A DNA stretch of 64,000 nucleotides from Lederbergia citrisecunda (GCF_018343695.1 NZ_JAGYPJ010000001.1:1499001-1563000); one strand, 5' to 3'. Positions 37,837 through 47,433 are shown, counted from the stretch's first letter. The notes: generated by a model not told the origin, from the sequence alone. A program made the numbers and translations.

Positions 37837-38796
37837 CTATTTAGATTGAATAGATTTTGCAATAAGGCTGCCATGATGGCGTCCATTTTCAATAAAGATT
37901 TCATTTGCATCATTTCCAGCTGCAATGACTCCAGCAATATATAAGTTTTCTATATTCGTTTCCATTGATTCTATGTCGAGCAATGGTTTCCCAGTATCAG
38001 GTTCAATCTCAACACCCATTTTTCGGATAAAATCGTGGTCTGGATGATAGCCCGTCATGGCAAATACAAAATCATTTTTTATTTCTTGTTTTACGAAATC
38101 AACTTCATATATTACAGAATCTGGCTTAATTTCCACAGCATTCGCATTAAAAATCATATTGATCTCATTGCTTCTGACTAATGCCTGAAATTCAGGGATA
38201 ATCCATGGTTTTACACTTGAAGAATAATCATTACCTCTATATAAACAAGTTACATTTGCCCCTGCTTTGTGTAATTCCAAAGCTGCGTCTACAGCTGAAT
38301 TTTTTCCACCGATAACGACTACATCTGTATCAAAATATGGATGACCTTCTTTAAAATAATGTAAAACCTTGCTCAGGTTTTCACCGGGAATTCCCATATA
38401 GTTAGGATGATCATAATATCCCGTTGCAATGATGACATATGCTGCTTCATAGTCGCGTACACTTGTATTTATTTTAAAAATATTATTTTCCTTCACGACA
38501 CTTTTAACAGTTTCAAATCTATTAATTCTTAAATCCTTAATCTTTACAACTTCCCTGTAATATGTAAGAGCCTGATTTCTTTTTGGCTTCCTCTCAACCG
38601 TAATAAATGGAACATTTCCAATAGATAACTTTTCACTTGAACTGAAAAATGTTTGATGAGTTGGATAATGATATAGTGCGTTCACAATATTCCCTTTTTC
38701 AATAATCAAAGGGTTCATACCAATCTCTTTCAATGCAATGGCCGCAGCTAATCCACAAGGCCCTCCCCCGACAATAATACAATCTTCACGTTGCAT
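37837..38796 (-). CDS. bdr: Bacillithiol disulfide reductase Bdr (YpdA)
   Basis: This FAD- and NADPH-dependent reductase regenerates bacillithiol from its disulfide. The 319-residue protein has the FAD motif IIVGGGPCGLAAAIALKEIG near the N-terminus and a second dinucleotide motif VVVIGGKNSAVDAALELHKAG near residue 155. It keeps the stretch around YHYPTHQTFFSS. It lacks the CxxC of thioredoxin reductases, and the cysteine in GGGPCG is the one linked to activity in YpdA. It complements bshA and bshB1 at 3.6-5.5 kb. In B. subtilis gudB separates it from ypbH, and here it does not. Confidence 0.93.
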   Translation of the reverse strand: MQREDCIIVGGGPCGLAAAIALKEIGMNPLIIEKGNIVNALYHYPTHQTFFSSSEKLSIGNVPFITVERKPKRNQALTYYREVVKIKDLRINRFETVKSVVKENNIFKINTSVRDYEAAYVIIATGYYDHPNYMGIPGENLSKVLHYFKEGHPYFDTDVVVIGGKNSAVDAALELHKAGANVTCLYRGNDYSSSVKPWIIPEFQALVRSNEINMIFNANAVEIKPDSVIYEVDFVKQEIKNDFVFAMTGYHPDHDFIRKMGVEIEPDTGKPLLDIESMETNIENLYIAGVIAAGNDANEIFIENGRHHGSLIAKSIQSK

Positions 38797-38862
38797 ATGA
38801 CGACTCTCCTTCTACAAATCAATGACGCTCTTGGCTATATTGCGCTTAAATTATGTAACGAA

Positions 38863-38896
38863 TAAAAAATCTCCCATCTATCATGATAGGAGATTT
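38863..38896 (-). terminator. Intrinsic terminator after ypbH
   Basis: An AAATCTCC/GGAGATTT stem is followed by TTTTTTATT on the minus strand, between ypbH and bdr. Confidence 0.75.
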
Positions 38897-38921
38897 CTAT
38901 ATATGGTGCAAAGATTATGAA

Positions 38922-39494
38922 TCAAAAGTAATGATGCAATGTTTGCAACGCAGTATCCTTTATAATGATTCTTCCATAATCCTCCAAAAATTCAATTGGC
39001 ATGTTTGCCAGATCCCCAAATTCCTCACAAATAGCATAAAGAGTGTCATGTCTAATTCCTTCTTTTATAATTGACAAATAGTATTTAGATTTAAAGGAAA
39101 ATAAAGAGCTTTGCAGCGACTTACCGTTTCGCTGTGAAAGACTTTTTGCCAATAAAATGCAATATTCAATATCATCAAACGCTACGACAATCATATGGCC
39201 ATCAACAATATGATGCTTTTTTTTGCTATCAGTTGACGTATCCTTCATGTCTTCTTCATCCAATGTTAATATCAATACTAACTCTTTTGATGTCAAAGAA
39301 TATATATCAATAGATACGGCCCCGTATGTGTCAAGTTCATACATACGGCTCGCCTCATCAAGCATTTCATCAAATAAGGAATCCCAAATAAATGTATCTT
39401 TAACCATTTCCTCTTGTAGGAATCCTTTGCATGATAACTCTTCGAATGAAATGGAATACTTTATTTGATTTGTTGATATGCGCTCTAGCTTCAT
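38922..39494 (-). CDS. mecB: Adaptor protein MecA 2 (YpbH)
   Basis: MecA-type adaptors recruit substrates to ClpC for folding or degradation by ClpCP. The 190-residue protein has the N-terminal substrate-binding domain (MKLERISTNQIKYSISFEEL) and the C-terminal ClpC-binding domain (FDDIEYCILLAKSL, LSIIKEGIRHDTLYAICEEFGD). Its context next to ypbG points to the YpbH paralogue rather than MecA1. The middle linker is acidic with Lys/Ser. The ATG follows GGGGGCGG. Confidence 0.88.
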   Translation of the reverse strand: MKLERISTNQIKYSISFEELSCKGFLQEEMVKDTFIWDSLFDEMLDEASRMYELDTYGAVSIDIYSLTSKELVLILTLDEEDMKDTSTDSKKKHHIVDGHMIVVAFDDIEYCILLAKSLSQRNGKSLQSSLFSFKSKYYLSIIKEGIRHDTLYAICEEFGDLANMPIEFLEDYGRIIIKDTALQTLHHYF

Positions 39495-39563
39495 GAAACC
39501 GCCCCCTGAATGTTGCTCTTATCCCATTGTATGAAAGAGGTAGTGGATGGTTCATGATAATGG

Positions 39564-40337
39564 TTATACAAAATATCCACTTTTAATCGAAATCAAATGA
39601 GTTTCCGCTTTAGCCCCAAGTCTAAGTGGGACTAAGGTTGTTCCATATCCATTGCTAATAAGAAGTGTTGTTTCTTTCACCTTCCTAATTCCACCTTTGC
39701 TGTATGGCCCAATTCCAAATATGCGAATTTGGCCACCATGGGTATGCCCGCTTAACACAAACGCAATGTTTTGGATATTTGGAACCATATGCATAGTATC
39801 AGGGTTATGGCAAATTAAAATTTTAAAAGAACTTTCTTCTACTTGATCCATAAAAAGGTCAAGTGCAGGTAATTCTTGTGAAAAGTCGTCTAAACCAATT
39901 AAAGCAATTTTTTTACCATTTCTATTTATATAATAAACAGCATTTAATAGCTCGTTCACTCCTATTGAGTGAAAAGCCTCTCTTAAATGACCTTGGTCAA
40001 TTTCATAATCATTGTTTCCCCATACAAAAAAAACCGGAGCAATCCTTTTAAGTTTTTTTAAATTTTCGGTTACCCGTGAAATAGGAACTCCCTTTTCCGT
40101 CAAGTCACCACCGATAATGACGATATCGGTTTTTCCTTTAATTTGTTCTAAAATACGATCACTTATCTCACGTCTATGGATATCGGAAATAAAAAAAATA
40201 TGGAATTCACCTATTTCCTTAGGGAAGTTTGGAAATTGTAATGTTTCCATTTTAACCTCATCTGTAAATGCTTCACGATACATATAAATGAGAAGCATTA
40301 ACGCCAATAAAACAAAAACGATCATAAAAAGTTCCAT
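39564..40337 (-). CDS. ypbG: Metallophosphoesterase YpbG
   Basis: The 257-residue protein has an N-terminal membrane anchor (MIVFVLLALMLLIYMY) and a calcineurin-like phosphoesterase domain. The metal motifs appear in order: FISDIHR, IGGDLTEKG, WGNNDYE, ICHNPD and LSGHTHGGQIR. The physiological substrate is unknown. Its active site could lie inside or outside the membrane, and topology cannot be read from the sequence alone. It lies next to the divergent cotJ operon. Confidence 0.9.
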   Translation of the reverse strand: MELFMIVFVLLALMLLIYMYREAFTDEVKMETLQFPNFPKEIGEFHIFFISDIHRREISDRILEQIKGKTDIVIIGGDLTEKGVPISRVTENLKKLKRIAPVFFVWGNNDYEIDQGHLREAFHSIGVNELLNAVYYINRNGKKIALIGLDDFSQELPALDLFMDQVEESSFKILICHNPDTMHMVPNIQNIAFVLSGHTHGGQIRIFGIGPYSKGGIRKVKETTLLISNGYGTTLVPLRLGAKAETHLISIKSGYFV

Positions 40338-40427
40338 AACATCACCTTATTTTTTTCCATAGAATATAAAAATTATATCATGAACCCCATTTTAATATCT
40401 TTATTCTATTCTGACGGTTTCGAATTA

Positions 40428-40450
40428 AGACGAGCATTAACTCATACAAT
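40428..40450 (+). promoter_or_regulatory. Sigma-E-type promoter of cotJABC
   Basis: CATACAAT at 40443-40450 matches the sigma-E -10 pattern exactly. A weaker -35 candidate near TTAAGA lies about 15 bases upstream. The start codon of cotJA is 30 bases downstream. Confidence 0.55.
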
Positions 40451-40479
40451 GAAATGATGACAGTTTAGGGAGGTATTGT

Positions 40480-40710
40480 ATGCCAAGCTTTTATAAATCT
40501 TACATGCCCTATATAAGTCCATTTGACCCTTGCCCCCCAATGACCGTAAAAACTTTTTCAACACCGCCTAATTTATACATGGGTTTCCAACCGCCAAATT
40601 TACCACAATTTACTCCAAAGGAAGCGTTAAAAAAAGGGACACTGTGGAAAGCTTTTTATGATCCTTATTTTAGTCCATATGAAAGGGCGCTGGAGGAGGC
40701 AGAAACATGA
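40480..40710 (+). CDS. cotJA: Spore coat protein CotJA
   Basis: This 76-residue proline- and tyrosine-rich protein is typical of CotJA. It begins MPSFYKSYMPYISPFDPCPP and ends in the conserved WKAFYDPYFSPYERALEEAE. It is needed with CotJC for assembly into the spore coat in B. subtilis. The ATG follows AGGGAGG. Its stop codon overlaps the cotJB start as ATGA. The whole operon is on the strand opposite to its neighbours. Confidence 0.93.
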   Translation: MPSFYKSYMPYISPFDPCPPMTVKTFSTPPNLYMGFQPPNLPQFTPKEALKKGTLWKAFYDPYFSPYERALEEAET

Positions 40711-40967
40711 AACAGTTGCCTCAAAAATATTATGAACTATTGGAAGAATTACAAGCCGTGGACTTCGTTATTCTTGAATTGGCACTCTATTTGGACACAC
40801 ACCCAAACGACCATGACGCAATCCAACAGTATAATGCTTATGTCCAAATGAGAAAAACATTGAAAAAGCAATTTGAACAAGAATTTGGCTCGTTAACAAG
40901 CTTTGGGAGTAGCTATTCAAAATATCCATGGGATTGGGAAGAAGCTCCGTGGCCATGGCAAGTATAG
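40707..40967 (+). CDS. cotJB: Spore coat protein CotJB
   Basis: The 86-residue protein has the CotJB pattern YYELLEELQAVDFVILELALYLDTHPNDHDA and ends with a tryptophan-rich tail (YPWDWEEAPWPW). It is the middle gene of cotJABC and translationally coupled to cotJA. Its precise role is unknown beyond being part of the coat module. Confidence 0.93.
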   Translation: MKQLPQKYYELLEELQAVDFVILELALYLDTHPNDHDAIQQYNAYVQMRKTLKKQFEQEFGSLTSFGSSYSKYPWDWEEAPWPWQV

Positions 40968-41018
40968 TAAGTATTGGTTGGAGCTCCTTCAAATCAACGG
41001 TAGGAGGGTGTAGTCTAC

Positions 41019-41588
41019 ATGTGGGTGTACGAGAAAAAATTGCAATACCCAGTAAGAGTCAGCCAATGTAACCCGATGCTAGCAAAATTTTTAATTGAGC
41101 AATATGGCGGAGCAGACGGAGAACTTGCGGCAGCCCTCCGTTATTTAAATCAACGGTATTCCATTCCTGATAAAGTGATAGGATTATTGACTGATATTGG
41201 AACCGAAGAGTTTGCACATCTTGAAATGATTGCCACAATGGTTTATAAACTAACAAAAGATGCCACACCCGAACAGATGAAAGAAGCTGGATTAGGTGCC
41301 CATTATGCGAATCATGAAAAAGCACTCTATTACGAAAATGCAGGTGGCTCTCCATTTACTGTCACTTATATTCAAGCTAAAGGAGACCCTATTGCTGATT
41401 TATATGAAGATATTGCTGCAGAAGAAAAAGCAAGGGCAACATATCAATGGATTATTAATATGAGTGACGATCCTGATTTAAATGATGGTCTTCGTTTTTT
41501 AAGAGAAAGAGAAATTATCCATTCACAAAGGTTTAGAGAAGCAGTGGAAATATTGAAAGAGGAAAGAGACCAAAAGAAAATATTTTGA
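41019..41588 (+). CDS. cotJC: Spore coat protein CotJC (manganese-catalase-like)
   Basis: CotJC belongs to the ferritin-like manganese catalase family and is a coat component. The 189-residue protein has the di-metal helix residues in LLTDIGTEEFAHLEMI and DIAAEEKARATYQWI, plus E and H in REREIIHSQRFREA. The four-helix core is therefore intact. The ATG has GGTAGGAGGG upstream. A plus-strand terminator lies about 130 bases after the stop. Confidence 0.94.
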   Translation: MWVYEKKLQYPVRVSQCNPMLAKFLIEQYGGADGELAAALRYLNQRYSIPDKVIGLLTDIGTEEFAHLEMIATMVYKLTKDATPEQMKEAGLGAHYANHEKALYYENAGGSPFTVTYIQAKGDPIADLYEDIAAEEKARATYQWIINMSDDPDLNDGLRFLREREIIHSQRFREAVEILKEERDQKKIF

Positions 41589-41719
41589 TTATTGGACTTG
41601 AGCAAACACCTTTCTATTTATGTATTTTTTAGAAATCTTTATTTAAGTCATTTGATTAAATGATATATATCTGATCCGTTCAGGTTTTGGTATAATACTT
41701 AATCAAATAAATATTGAAA

Positions 41720-41755
41720 AACACCGTCTGAGAAATGCTCCATACGGTGTTTTAT
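41720..41755 (+). terminator. Terminator after cotJC
   Basis: An AACACCGT/ACGGTGTT stem with a 16-base loop is followed by TTATGTTCTTCTG on the plus strand. It overlaps the end of the L,D-transpeptidase remnant. Confidence 0.6.
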
Positions 41756-41972
41756 GTTCTTCTGTAATATAGCAAAAGCAGTTTTTCAACATCTTTATTC
41801 CGCAATCTAATACAACCACTGCTTACTTTTTGTCCAATAATCTTGATTTATTCGTACCATGGATTCCATACATGCCCCAAGGGACATATAATCCTAACCA
41901 TCTCGTTCCAAATCAACCACCCCATGATGTTGCTTTGTAGATTACTTGGAACACCAATACAAGTAGGAGATA
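41752..41972 (-). pseudogene. Remnant of an L,D-transpeptidase (YkuD-type) gene
   Basis: Minus-strand translation gives VFQVIYKATSWGG, a TGA stop, then FGTRWLGLYVPWGMYGIHGT. After a shift of frame comes IGQKVSSGCIRLRNKDVEKL, ending at a TAA at 41752. These are the YkuD catalytic-domain segments, including the HGT motif and the SxGCIRxxN catalytic cysteine motif. At least one in-frame stop and one to two frameshifts interrupt it, and the 5' half is absent because ypbF ends at 42020. It is a decayed cell-wall cross-linking enzyme gene between cotJC and ypbF. Confidence 0.85.
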
Positions 41973-42019
41973 CTTCTTCTCTGATTTTTACACAAAAAAA
42001 GCAAAGTTCCAAAATCGAA

Positions 42020-42475
42020 TCATTTGCTCTCGTGATACAGATTAATATCGTATTTTTTCTTCATTTGCTCGAATACCATATGACGTTGAATCCATTTATC
42101 ACCTTTCCATAAGTTTTTGCTTTTTTCAATGATTTCACATCTTAAAGCGTGATACTCCTTCTCGGACTTCTCTTTTTTTTCAAAAATGACTTTAACGGAG
42201 CCAAATAAAGCAAAGGCTATAAAGAAGAGTGTTAATAAATGATTTTTCCTTACAAATAAAGAAAACATATCAAGCATATTAGAACTACTTGTTTGAATCG
42301 ATATTTTATAAAAAAAGGTAAAAACAAAAAATCCAAAAACAAAGGCAGTCGTGAGCAAGAGAAAATGAATATATTTATATCGATTGTATTTCATTCTTTT
42401 GTCAATTAAGTTTTGCAGCATTTGTTTAGTCGTCTGATCGGTATGTTCACCTAAATCTACTAAAAATTGTTCCAT
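42020..42475 (-). CDS. ypbF: Membrane protein YpbF (DUF2663)
   Basis: This 151-residue protein has two hydrophobic helices (YIHFLLLTTAFVFGFFVFTFF and LLTLFFIAFALFGSVKVIF) between charged ends. It matches YpbF by position and by the N-terminus MEQFLVDLG. The function is unknown. ATG at 42475 follows GGAAGGTGAAAAG. An in-frame ATG 18 bases earlier lies before that site. It lies 45 bases after ypbE in the ypbB-recS-ypbD-ypbE-ypbF series. Confidence 0.82.
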   Translation of the reverse strand: MEQFLVDLGEHTDQTTKQMLQNLIDKRMKYNRYKYIHFLLLTTAFVFGFFVFTFFYKISIQTSSSNMLDMFSLFVRKNHLLTLFFIAFALFGSVKVIFEKKEKSEKEYHALRCEIIEKSKNLWKGDKWIQRHMVFEQMKKKYDINLYHESK

Positions 42476-42538
42476 CTTTTCACCTTCCGACATCTAGTCC
42501 ATATTAGATAATATGAACTAGATAATCGGAGTATGACC

Positions 42539-43246
42539 TTAAGGGAGTGGTATTTTTAATGATTGACCTACTTTGATTTCGTTCCCTGTAATTCCATTAG
42601 CCTCTTTTATTTTTTCAATCCCACTTTGGTTTTTATAGTAGTTCATTGAAATTCTAAAAAGTGTTTCCCCTTTTTTAACAGTATGGTAAACGACTTTTCC
42701 TTCTTCTTGTTGCGCCGGTGATTCTTCAATCTTCTCTTCTTGTTCTACTTGTTCTACTTGTTCTTCTTGATCCTTATTGTTATTGGGCTGAGTTTCTGTT
42801 TGTTTTGGCTCCTCAGTTTTCTTTTCTGCCTCTTTTTGCTCTTTGTTTACTTTTTCAGATTCCTGATCCCTTGTCTTTTCCTCATCTTCTTTTTCATCAT
42901 CTACTACTTCAACAGGAGTATTCGAGGAGTCTTTATTGTCGATAGAAGTTTCGATACTATTATCTTCAACAAAGGAAATTTCTTCACCAACTCCGTTTTC
43001 AGAAGAAGCAGGCGCTTTTTCTTTATTAAATAAATAAATGGCGTATGCTCCAGGAAGTGCTAGAAGAATGACTAATAAAACAAGCGGAATTGTAATGTTA
43101 AATTTCTTTTTTGTGGGCTGTTCATCATCTCCACTGTTTTTACTTTTTCTTTTTCGATTTTTATGACCGTGAACCTCCGTCCTAGATGGAAGCTTTCTTA
43201 GCAACTCGTCTAAATCCCGCTGCTTTTCTTTTTCATAATTAGACAT
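42539..43246 (-). CDS. ypbE: LysM-domain membrane protein YpbE
   Basis: The 235-residue protein has a basic cytoplasmic N-terminus, one membrane helix (ITIPLVLLVILLALPGAYAIYLF), a long acidic, Glu/Gln/Lys-rich low-complexity linker (including QVEQVEQEEKIEE) and a C-terminal LysM domain (YHTVKKGETLFRISMNYY...NEIKVGQSLKIPLP). LysM would bind peptidoglycan outside the membrane. The linker has repeated short codon runs and is likely variable in length between strains. It follows ypbD by 15 bases. Confidence 0.88.
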   Translation of the reverse strand: MSNYEKEKQRDLDELLRKLPSRTEVHGHKNRKRKSKNSGDDEQPTKKKFNITIPLVLLVILLALPGAYAIYLFNKEKAPASSENGVGEEISFVEDNSIETSIDNKDSSNTPVEVVDDEKEDEEKTRDQESEKVNKEQKEAEKKTEEPKQTETQPNNNKDQEEQVEQVEQEEKIEESPAQQEEGKVVYHTVKKGETLFRISMNYYKNQSGIEKIKEANGITGNEIKVGQSLKIPLP

Positions 43247-43261
43247 ATTTTGTTCCCTTCT

Positions 43262-43849
43262 TTAATCAATATAGGTGGAACTGCGACTTATTTTTATTCC
43301 TAACAAAAAGTCAATTGTAAAATGCATGAGTATTACCGGGAAAATTTGTTGACCAGACCATTCATATACAAGGCCAATCCAAAGGCTTAATAAACAAACA
43401 TTCAGTAATAAGTACCAATTCGCTAAATATCGAATATGGACGAGTGCAAATATGATACTAGCAACCCAAAAACCAAAATTTGTTTGGATTACTCCACGAA
43501 AAAGCCATTCTTCCGCAAATGCGATTATTAATGAAAGTAACCCAATTTTCCAAATAGGCATATTAGAAAAAAGCTTTTCATTTATACCACCATCATCATA
43601 ATATTCGGGTGGAACTTTTTTCATTAATAACAAATCAAGTCCAACAATTGCTAGACCGCTGCAAACTCCGAAAATAACCCAAATGTTATCCCATTGAAAT
43701 AAATGTAAAAAAGCCGGTATATCCGAAAAAAATATCCAACTGCAAATAATAGACAATAATATGATAAACAATTGAGTCAAAAGTAAATGAAAAACAAGTT
43801 GCTTCCCTGTTAAATTTTTTGCGATTTCTGCCTGCCTATTTTTTTTCAT
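43262..43849 (-). CDS. ypbD: CPBP-family intramembrane protease YpbD
   Basis: This is a polytopic protein of about 195 residues in the CAAX protease / bacteriocin-processing (Abi) family. The motifs are EEWLFRGVI (the EExxxR), a later FALVHIRY (FxxxH) and a third histidine in [13 protein letters not shown]. Substrates are unknown. ATG at 43849 overlaps the recS stop as ATGA. An upstream in-frame start inside recS is improbable. Confidence 0.88.
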   Translation of the reverse strand: MKKNRQAEIAKNLTGKQLVFHLLLTQLFIILLSIICSWIFFSDIPAFLHLFQWDNIWVIFGVCSGLAIVGLDLLLMKKVPPEYYDDGGINEKLFSNMPIWKIGLLSLIIAFAEEWLFRGVIQTNFGFWVASIIFALVHIRYLANWYLLLNVCLLSLWIGLVYEWSGQQIFPVILMHFTIDFLLGIKISRSSTYID

Positions 43850-45297
43850 TGTAATCCGCTTTCTAAAAGCAATAATTGTTGTAGTCTTTTTTCCCAAGAA
43901 GAATCGACCGTGTTATGATCGACTTTCTTTTTTTCTTGAAAATCGTCAAGGTTGATTTTACATATATCACAGCATTTCACTGGAGAATCTAGTAGAATCT
44001 CATTAAAATAAGTCATGACACGCTTTCTTCTACAACCGTTGGAATGTACCCACTTCATCAGCTGTTGAAGTTTATTTATTTTAATTGAATATCTTTCTTG
44101 CTTTATGGCTTTAACTTGATCTACATTCATATTGGATGAATGATAAGACTGTAAGAACCGGAACTGAGTTTCGGTCAAATTAAGTTCTTCTTGGATTTGT
44201 TCATAATTCCCAGTAGGCAAAGCATAAAATGAATCAATTTGCGAATTAGTTGGGAGCTCATTTTCAATTAGTTGAATCTGCAATGCTTCGTCTCCACTAC
44301 AATACAACATGATTGCAATGCTTTGTTCAGAATCCCTTCCAGCTCTTCCTATTTCCTGTAAATACGATTCTATTTGTCCAGGTACATGATAATGAATAAT
44401 AAAGCGAATATTATTCTTATTAATTCCCATTCCAAATGCACTTGTTGCACAAATAATATTCATTTGGCCGTATAGAAACTGCTGTTGAATTAAAATCCGT
44501 TGTTCTTGCTCCATACCTCCATGATATGCTGCCGTATCATGAAAACCATTTTGACGTAAAAAATCGGCTGTTTCCTCAGCGAGACGTTTACTGGAAAAGT
44601 AAATCACCCCTGGCTTCTTTAAAAAACTAATTAATTCAACCAATCTTTGTTTTTTCTCTAAGTGATTTTCTAATTTCTCAACAACTAAACTAATATTCGG
44701 CCTATCAACAGAATAAATAAATTCCTTTGGTTTATATAAATGCAAGTATTGTTTAATATCATTACGTACTTCTTTTGTTGCGGTTGCCGTTAATGCTAGA
44801 ACAGGAGCATCCCCCAACTTATATCTAATGGTTCCAAGATTTAAATAATCCGGACGAAAATCATGTCCCCATTGTGAAATACAGTGCGCCTCATCAATTA
44901 CGAATAAAGATATATTAATTGTTTGAAGCTTTTCTATAATATATTCTGAACCTAGCATTTCAGGTGAAATATAAATGAATCGGTAAAGAGAAAGATTTTG
45001 TAAAACTCTATTTTTCTCTTTTATGCTTAAAAAAGAATTTAGTGCAACTGCTCTCTTTTCCCCTATCATTCTAAGTTGTTCAACTTGATCCTGCATCAAT
45101 GATATTAAAGGAGAAACGATTAGAACTGCTCCTTTTAATACATACCCTGGCAACTGATAGCAAAGGGATTTTCCTGTTCCGGTCGGAAGCATTGCTAATA
45201 CATCGGACTGATTTAAAACGGCATCGATAATCTCTTCTTGCCCATTTCTAAACGATGTAAATCCAAATATCTTTTTTAATGCCTCATTTTTCTTCAC
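43846..45297 (-). CDS. recS: RecQ-family ATP-dependent DNA helicase RecS
   Basis: A 3'-5' superfamily 2 helicase of 483 residues. The motifs include [15 protein letters not shown] (Walker A), [19 protein letters not shown] (DEAH plus aromatic-rich loop), TATATKEV, and GRAGRD (motif VI). A zinc-binding cluster (CRRKRVM...CCDIC) follows. There is no HRDC domain, which together with the place next to ypbB and fer suggests the shorter B. subtilis paralogue RecS (YpbC) rather than RecQ. The start is a GTG overlapping the ypbB stop codon. Confidence 0.92.
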   Translation of the reverse strand: MKKNEALKKIFGFTSFRNGQEEIIDAVLNQSDVLAMLPTGTGKSLCYQLPGYVLKGAVLIVSPLISLMQDQVEQLRMIGEKRAVALNSFLSIKEKNRVLQNLSLYRFIYISPEMLGSEYIIEKLQTINISLFVIDEAHCISQWGHDFRPDYLNLGTIRYKLGDAPVLALTATATKEVRNDIKQYLHLYKPKEFIYSVDRPNISLVVEKLENHLEKKQRLVELISFLKKPGVIYFSSKRLAEETADFLRQNGFHDTAAYHGGMEQEQRILIQQQFLYGQMNIICATSAFGMGINKNNIRFIIHYHVPGQIESYLQEIGRAGRDSEQSIAIMLYCSGDEALQIQLIENELPTNSQIDSFYALPTGNYEQIQEELNLTETQFRFLQSYHSSNMNVDQVKAIKQERYSIKINKLQQLMKWVHSNGCRRKRVMTYFNEILLDSPVKCCDICKINLDDFQEKKKVDHNTVDSSWEKRLQQLLLLESGLQ

Positions 45298-46349
45298 ATC
45301 TTTTCACCTGCCTTCGCGAGTACTAGGCGAATTTGAAAATAGGAGCTATCCTTCACTTTTTCTCTAATTGGTTTTAGCTTTTTTTGACCAAGTTCTTTTG
45401 CTGTTTCCAATATTGCCACTGCCTGCTTACGTTCAACAAAAGGCTCAATGGAAAATTGTGAATCCATTAATGCAATTTCGATAATATGATCTTCTACTGT
45501 ACCTTCTTTAATATTTCTCATTTTAGCAATTTGCGGAATTGTATACTCTTGTTGAAGTAAGTTGTATGTACGGATTGTTGAATTTGTAAGCGGCAAGTGT
45601 CTATAAATATCTGACGTTAACGTAAATAAGATAGGAAAATGACTTTTTTCTTTAATGACCGTTTGAATCATAAAATGCAACCCATTTAAAAAACGGAAAT
45701 ATGATTCTATTTCTTCTAAACCAAAAAATTCGGATACTTGTTTTTGGGTTAAACCGATCATTTCAAAACCGCTAAGTCTGGAAACAATATAATAAGGATC
45801 TTCCGGAAAGTCCGTAGAAAACATTTTGTATAACTCGGCGTATAGTTCTTTAGAAATATGCGCACGATTACCACGATATGTTCCAATAAATTTTCTTATC
45901 CATGCAAAGACTTCTTCATCTCGCTGAATAGGAAAATAACGATTTACGGAATGATTTATATGGGATAATGCTTGTACAAGTAATGTAAACCTCTTCCAAA
46001 ATTGAATCGACGTATCTTGAAATTTCCACCCGTGAATATAGTCAAATTTTTCACGCTCATCAAAGTAAAGAGAATACGCTTTTTTCCCTTCTATGGTTAC
46101 TATACACTTTGATGTATCTTCTTGGAGATTTATATATGATTTCTTGTAAAGCTCTTTAATATAGCTGTCAAACTGCTGTCTTTTTAATCCGGGCAACGTT
46201 TTAAATAGATGGGATAAACGATATAAATGAGCATCCTGTATTGTCTGAGAGGATTTCTTTCCTGCAAGTAAATGATACACAGAGTAAACCGTTCGTTCAG
46301 CATTTATCAGGTCCAAACATCTTAATATCAAAGCATGCAAAAAAGTCAT
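45294..46349 (-). CDS. ypbB: Helix-turn-helix protein YpbB
   Basis: The 351-residue soluble protein has a C-terminal helix-turn-helix type domain ([27 protein letters not shown]), the HTH_40-like domain also found fused to RecQ helicases. The N-terminal part is helical and unassigned. It overlaps the start of recS, so the two are coupled and may act together on DNA. This partnership is an inference from gene order and domain fusion knowledge. The ATG follows GGAGAAGCG. Confidence 0.85.
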   Translation of the reverse strand: MTFLHALILRCLDLINAERTVYSVYHLLAGKKSSQTIQDAHLYRLSHLFKTLPGLKRQQFDSYIKELYKKSYINLQEDTSKCIVTIEGKKAYSLYFDEREKFDYIHGWKFQDTSIQFWKRFTLLVQALSHINHSVNRYFPIQRDEEVFAWIRKFIGTYRGNRAHISKELYAELYKMFSTDFPEDPYYIVSRLSGFEMIGLTQKQVSEFFGLEEIESYFRFLNGLHFMIQTVIKEKSHFPILFTLTSDIYRHLPLTNSTIRTYNLLQQEYTIPQIAKMRNIKEGTVEDHIIEIALMDSQFSIEPFVERKQAVAILETAKELGQKKLKPIREKVKDSSYFQIRLVLAKAGEKM

Positions 46350-46473
46350 AATAACGCTTCTCCTAAAAACTTTTTAGTCTCTATATTTTACCATGTAATC
46401 GATATTTCGACTATGTTTACGGCTATTTGATTTAATTCGACATACCGTACTTGTGCTATTCCCTTCATATTTG

Positions 46474-46502
46474 TTGAAAAGTCATCTTAGGAGACTTAAA
46501 AT
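46474..46502 (+). promoter_or_regulatory. Sigma-A promoter of fer
   Basis: TTGAAA, 17 bases, TAAAAT, about 70 bases upstream of the ferredoxin start, between divergent ypbB and fer. Confidence 0.55.
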
Positions 46503-46558
46503 AAGATGTGGTAAAGCTTATATGATAAGTGTTGTTATTGATTGTAGATGAGGATTAG

Positions 46559-46817
<259 letters not shown>

Positions 46818-46819
<2 letters not shown>

Positions 46820-46851
46820 AAGGAGATGCTAAAATAGCATCTCCTTTTGTT
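46818..46851. terminator. Bidirectional terminator between fer and ribU
   Basis: A perfect AAAAGGAGATGCT/AGCATCTCCTTTT stem has T runs on both sides, so it serves the convergent fer and ribU. Confidence 0.9.
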
Positions 46852-47433
46852 TTACACATTTTTTACTGTCATATTCTTATTTAATCTACTACCTAGACGG
46901 CTGTAAAGTAGAAGAAATACAATTGTGATTATAATTCCCTTTACTACATTGAAAGGAAGTATAGATGCAACAACCATTTTACGAAGTGCCTCATTGCTCA
47001 TTGGATCCCAGCCAAGCAATACAATATAAGCTGGCAATAGAACAAAATAATTTAGAATGCTCATAAAAATCGCCATAAACAGTGTGCCCACAATAAGGGA
47101 AATCAACAATCCCCATTTCGCTTTTACGACTTTAAAAACATAGTACGTAGGCAAGACGAACAATATTCCAGCTAGAAAATTGGCCATATGTCCAATCGGA
47201 ATTCCCGTTGCACTGCTTGAAATGAAATAATCCAAGATGTTCTTAAATAATTCCACAAGAATAGCGGCAATCGGTCCAAACATTAGCGCAGCGATTATTG
47301 CAGGGATATCGCTAAAATCTACTGTTAAGTATGGTGGAAATGGTGGTATCGGAAATTTGATCAGCATTAAAATAAATGATAAACTGCTGAGCATTCCAAT
47401 CGTTACAAATGATTTGACACTTAACTTTTTCAT
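46852..47433 (-). CDS. ribU: Riboflavin importer RibU (ECF-type S component)
   Basis: RibU is the substrate-binding membrane subunit for riboflavin uptake by an energy-coupling factor transporter. The 193-residue protein has about five to six membrane helices and begins with the family segment FVTIGMLSSLSFILMLIKFP and the loop PPFPPYLTVDFSDIPAIIAA. It needs the shared EcfAA'T module, which is not here. An FMN riboswitch with its own terminator precedes it. The ATG follows AAGGAGAGAGG. In this window ribT is present without the other rib genes. Confidence 0.95.
   Translation of the reverse strand: MKKLSVKSFVTIGMLSSLSFILMLIKFPIPPFPPYLTVDFSDIPAIIAALMFGPIAAILVELFKNILDYFISSSATGIPIGHMANFLAGILFVLPTYYVFKVVKAKWGLLISLIVGTLFMAIFMSILNYFVLLPAYIVLLGWDPMSNEALRKMVVASILPFNVVKGIIITIVFLLLYSRLGSRLNKNMTVKNV

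Noticed and set aside
42718-42790. Short near-tandem codon runs that looked like a minisatellite or CRISPR-like array
   Set aside because: The runs are irregular Glu/Gln/Val codons within the ypbE linker, with no constant spacer-repeat structure.
42718-43033. Plus-strand reading frames opposite ypbE rich in Leu and Phe, resembling small membrane proteins
   Set aside because: They are the antisense reading of the Glu/Gln/Lys low-complexity linker of ypbE. They have no ribosome site and no independent conservation signal.
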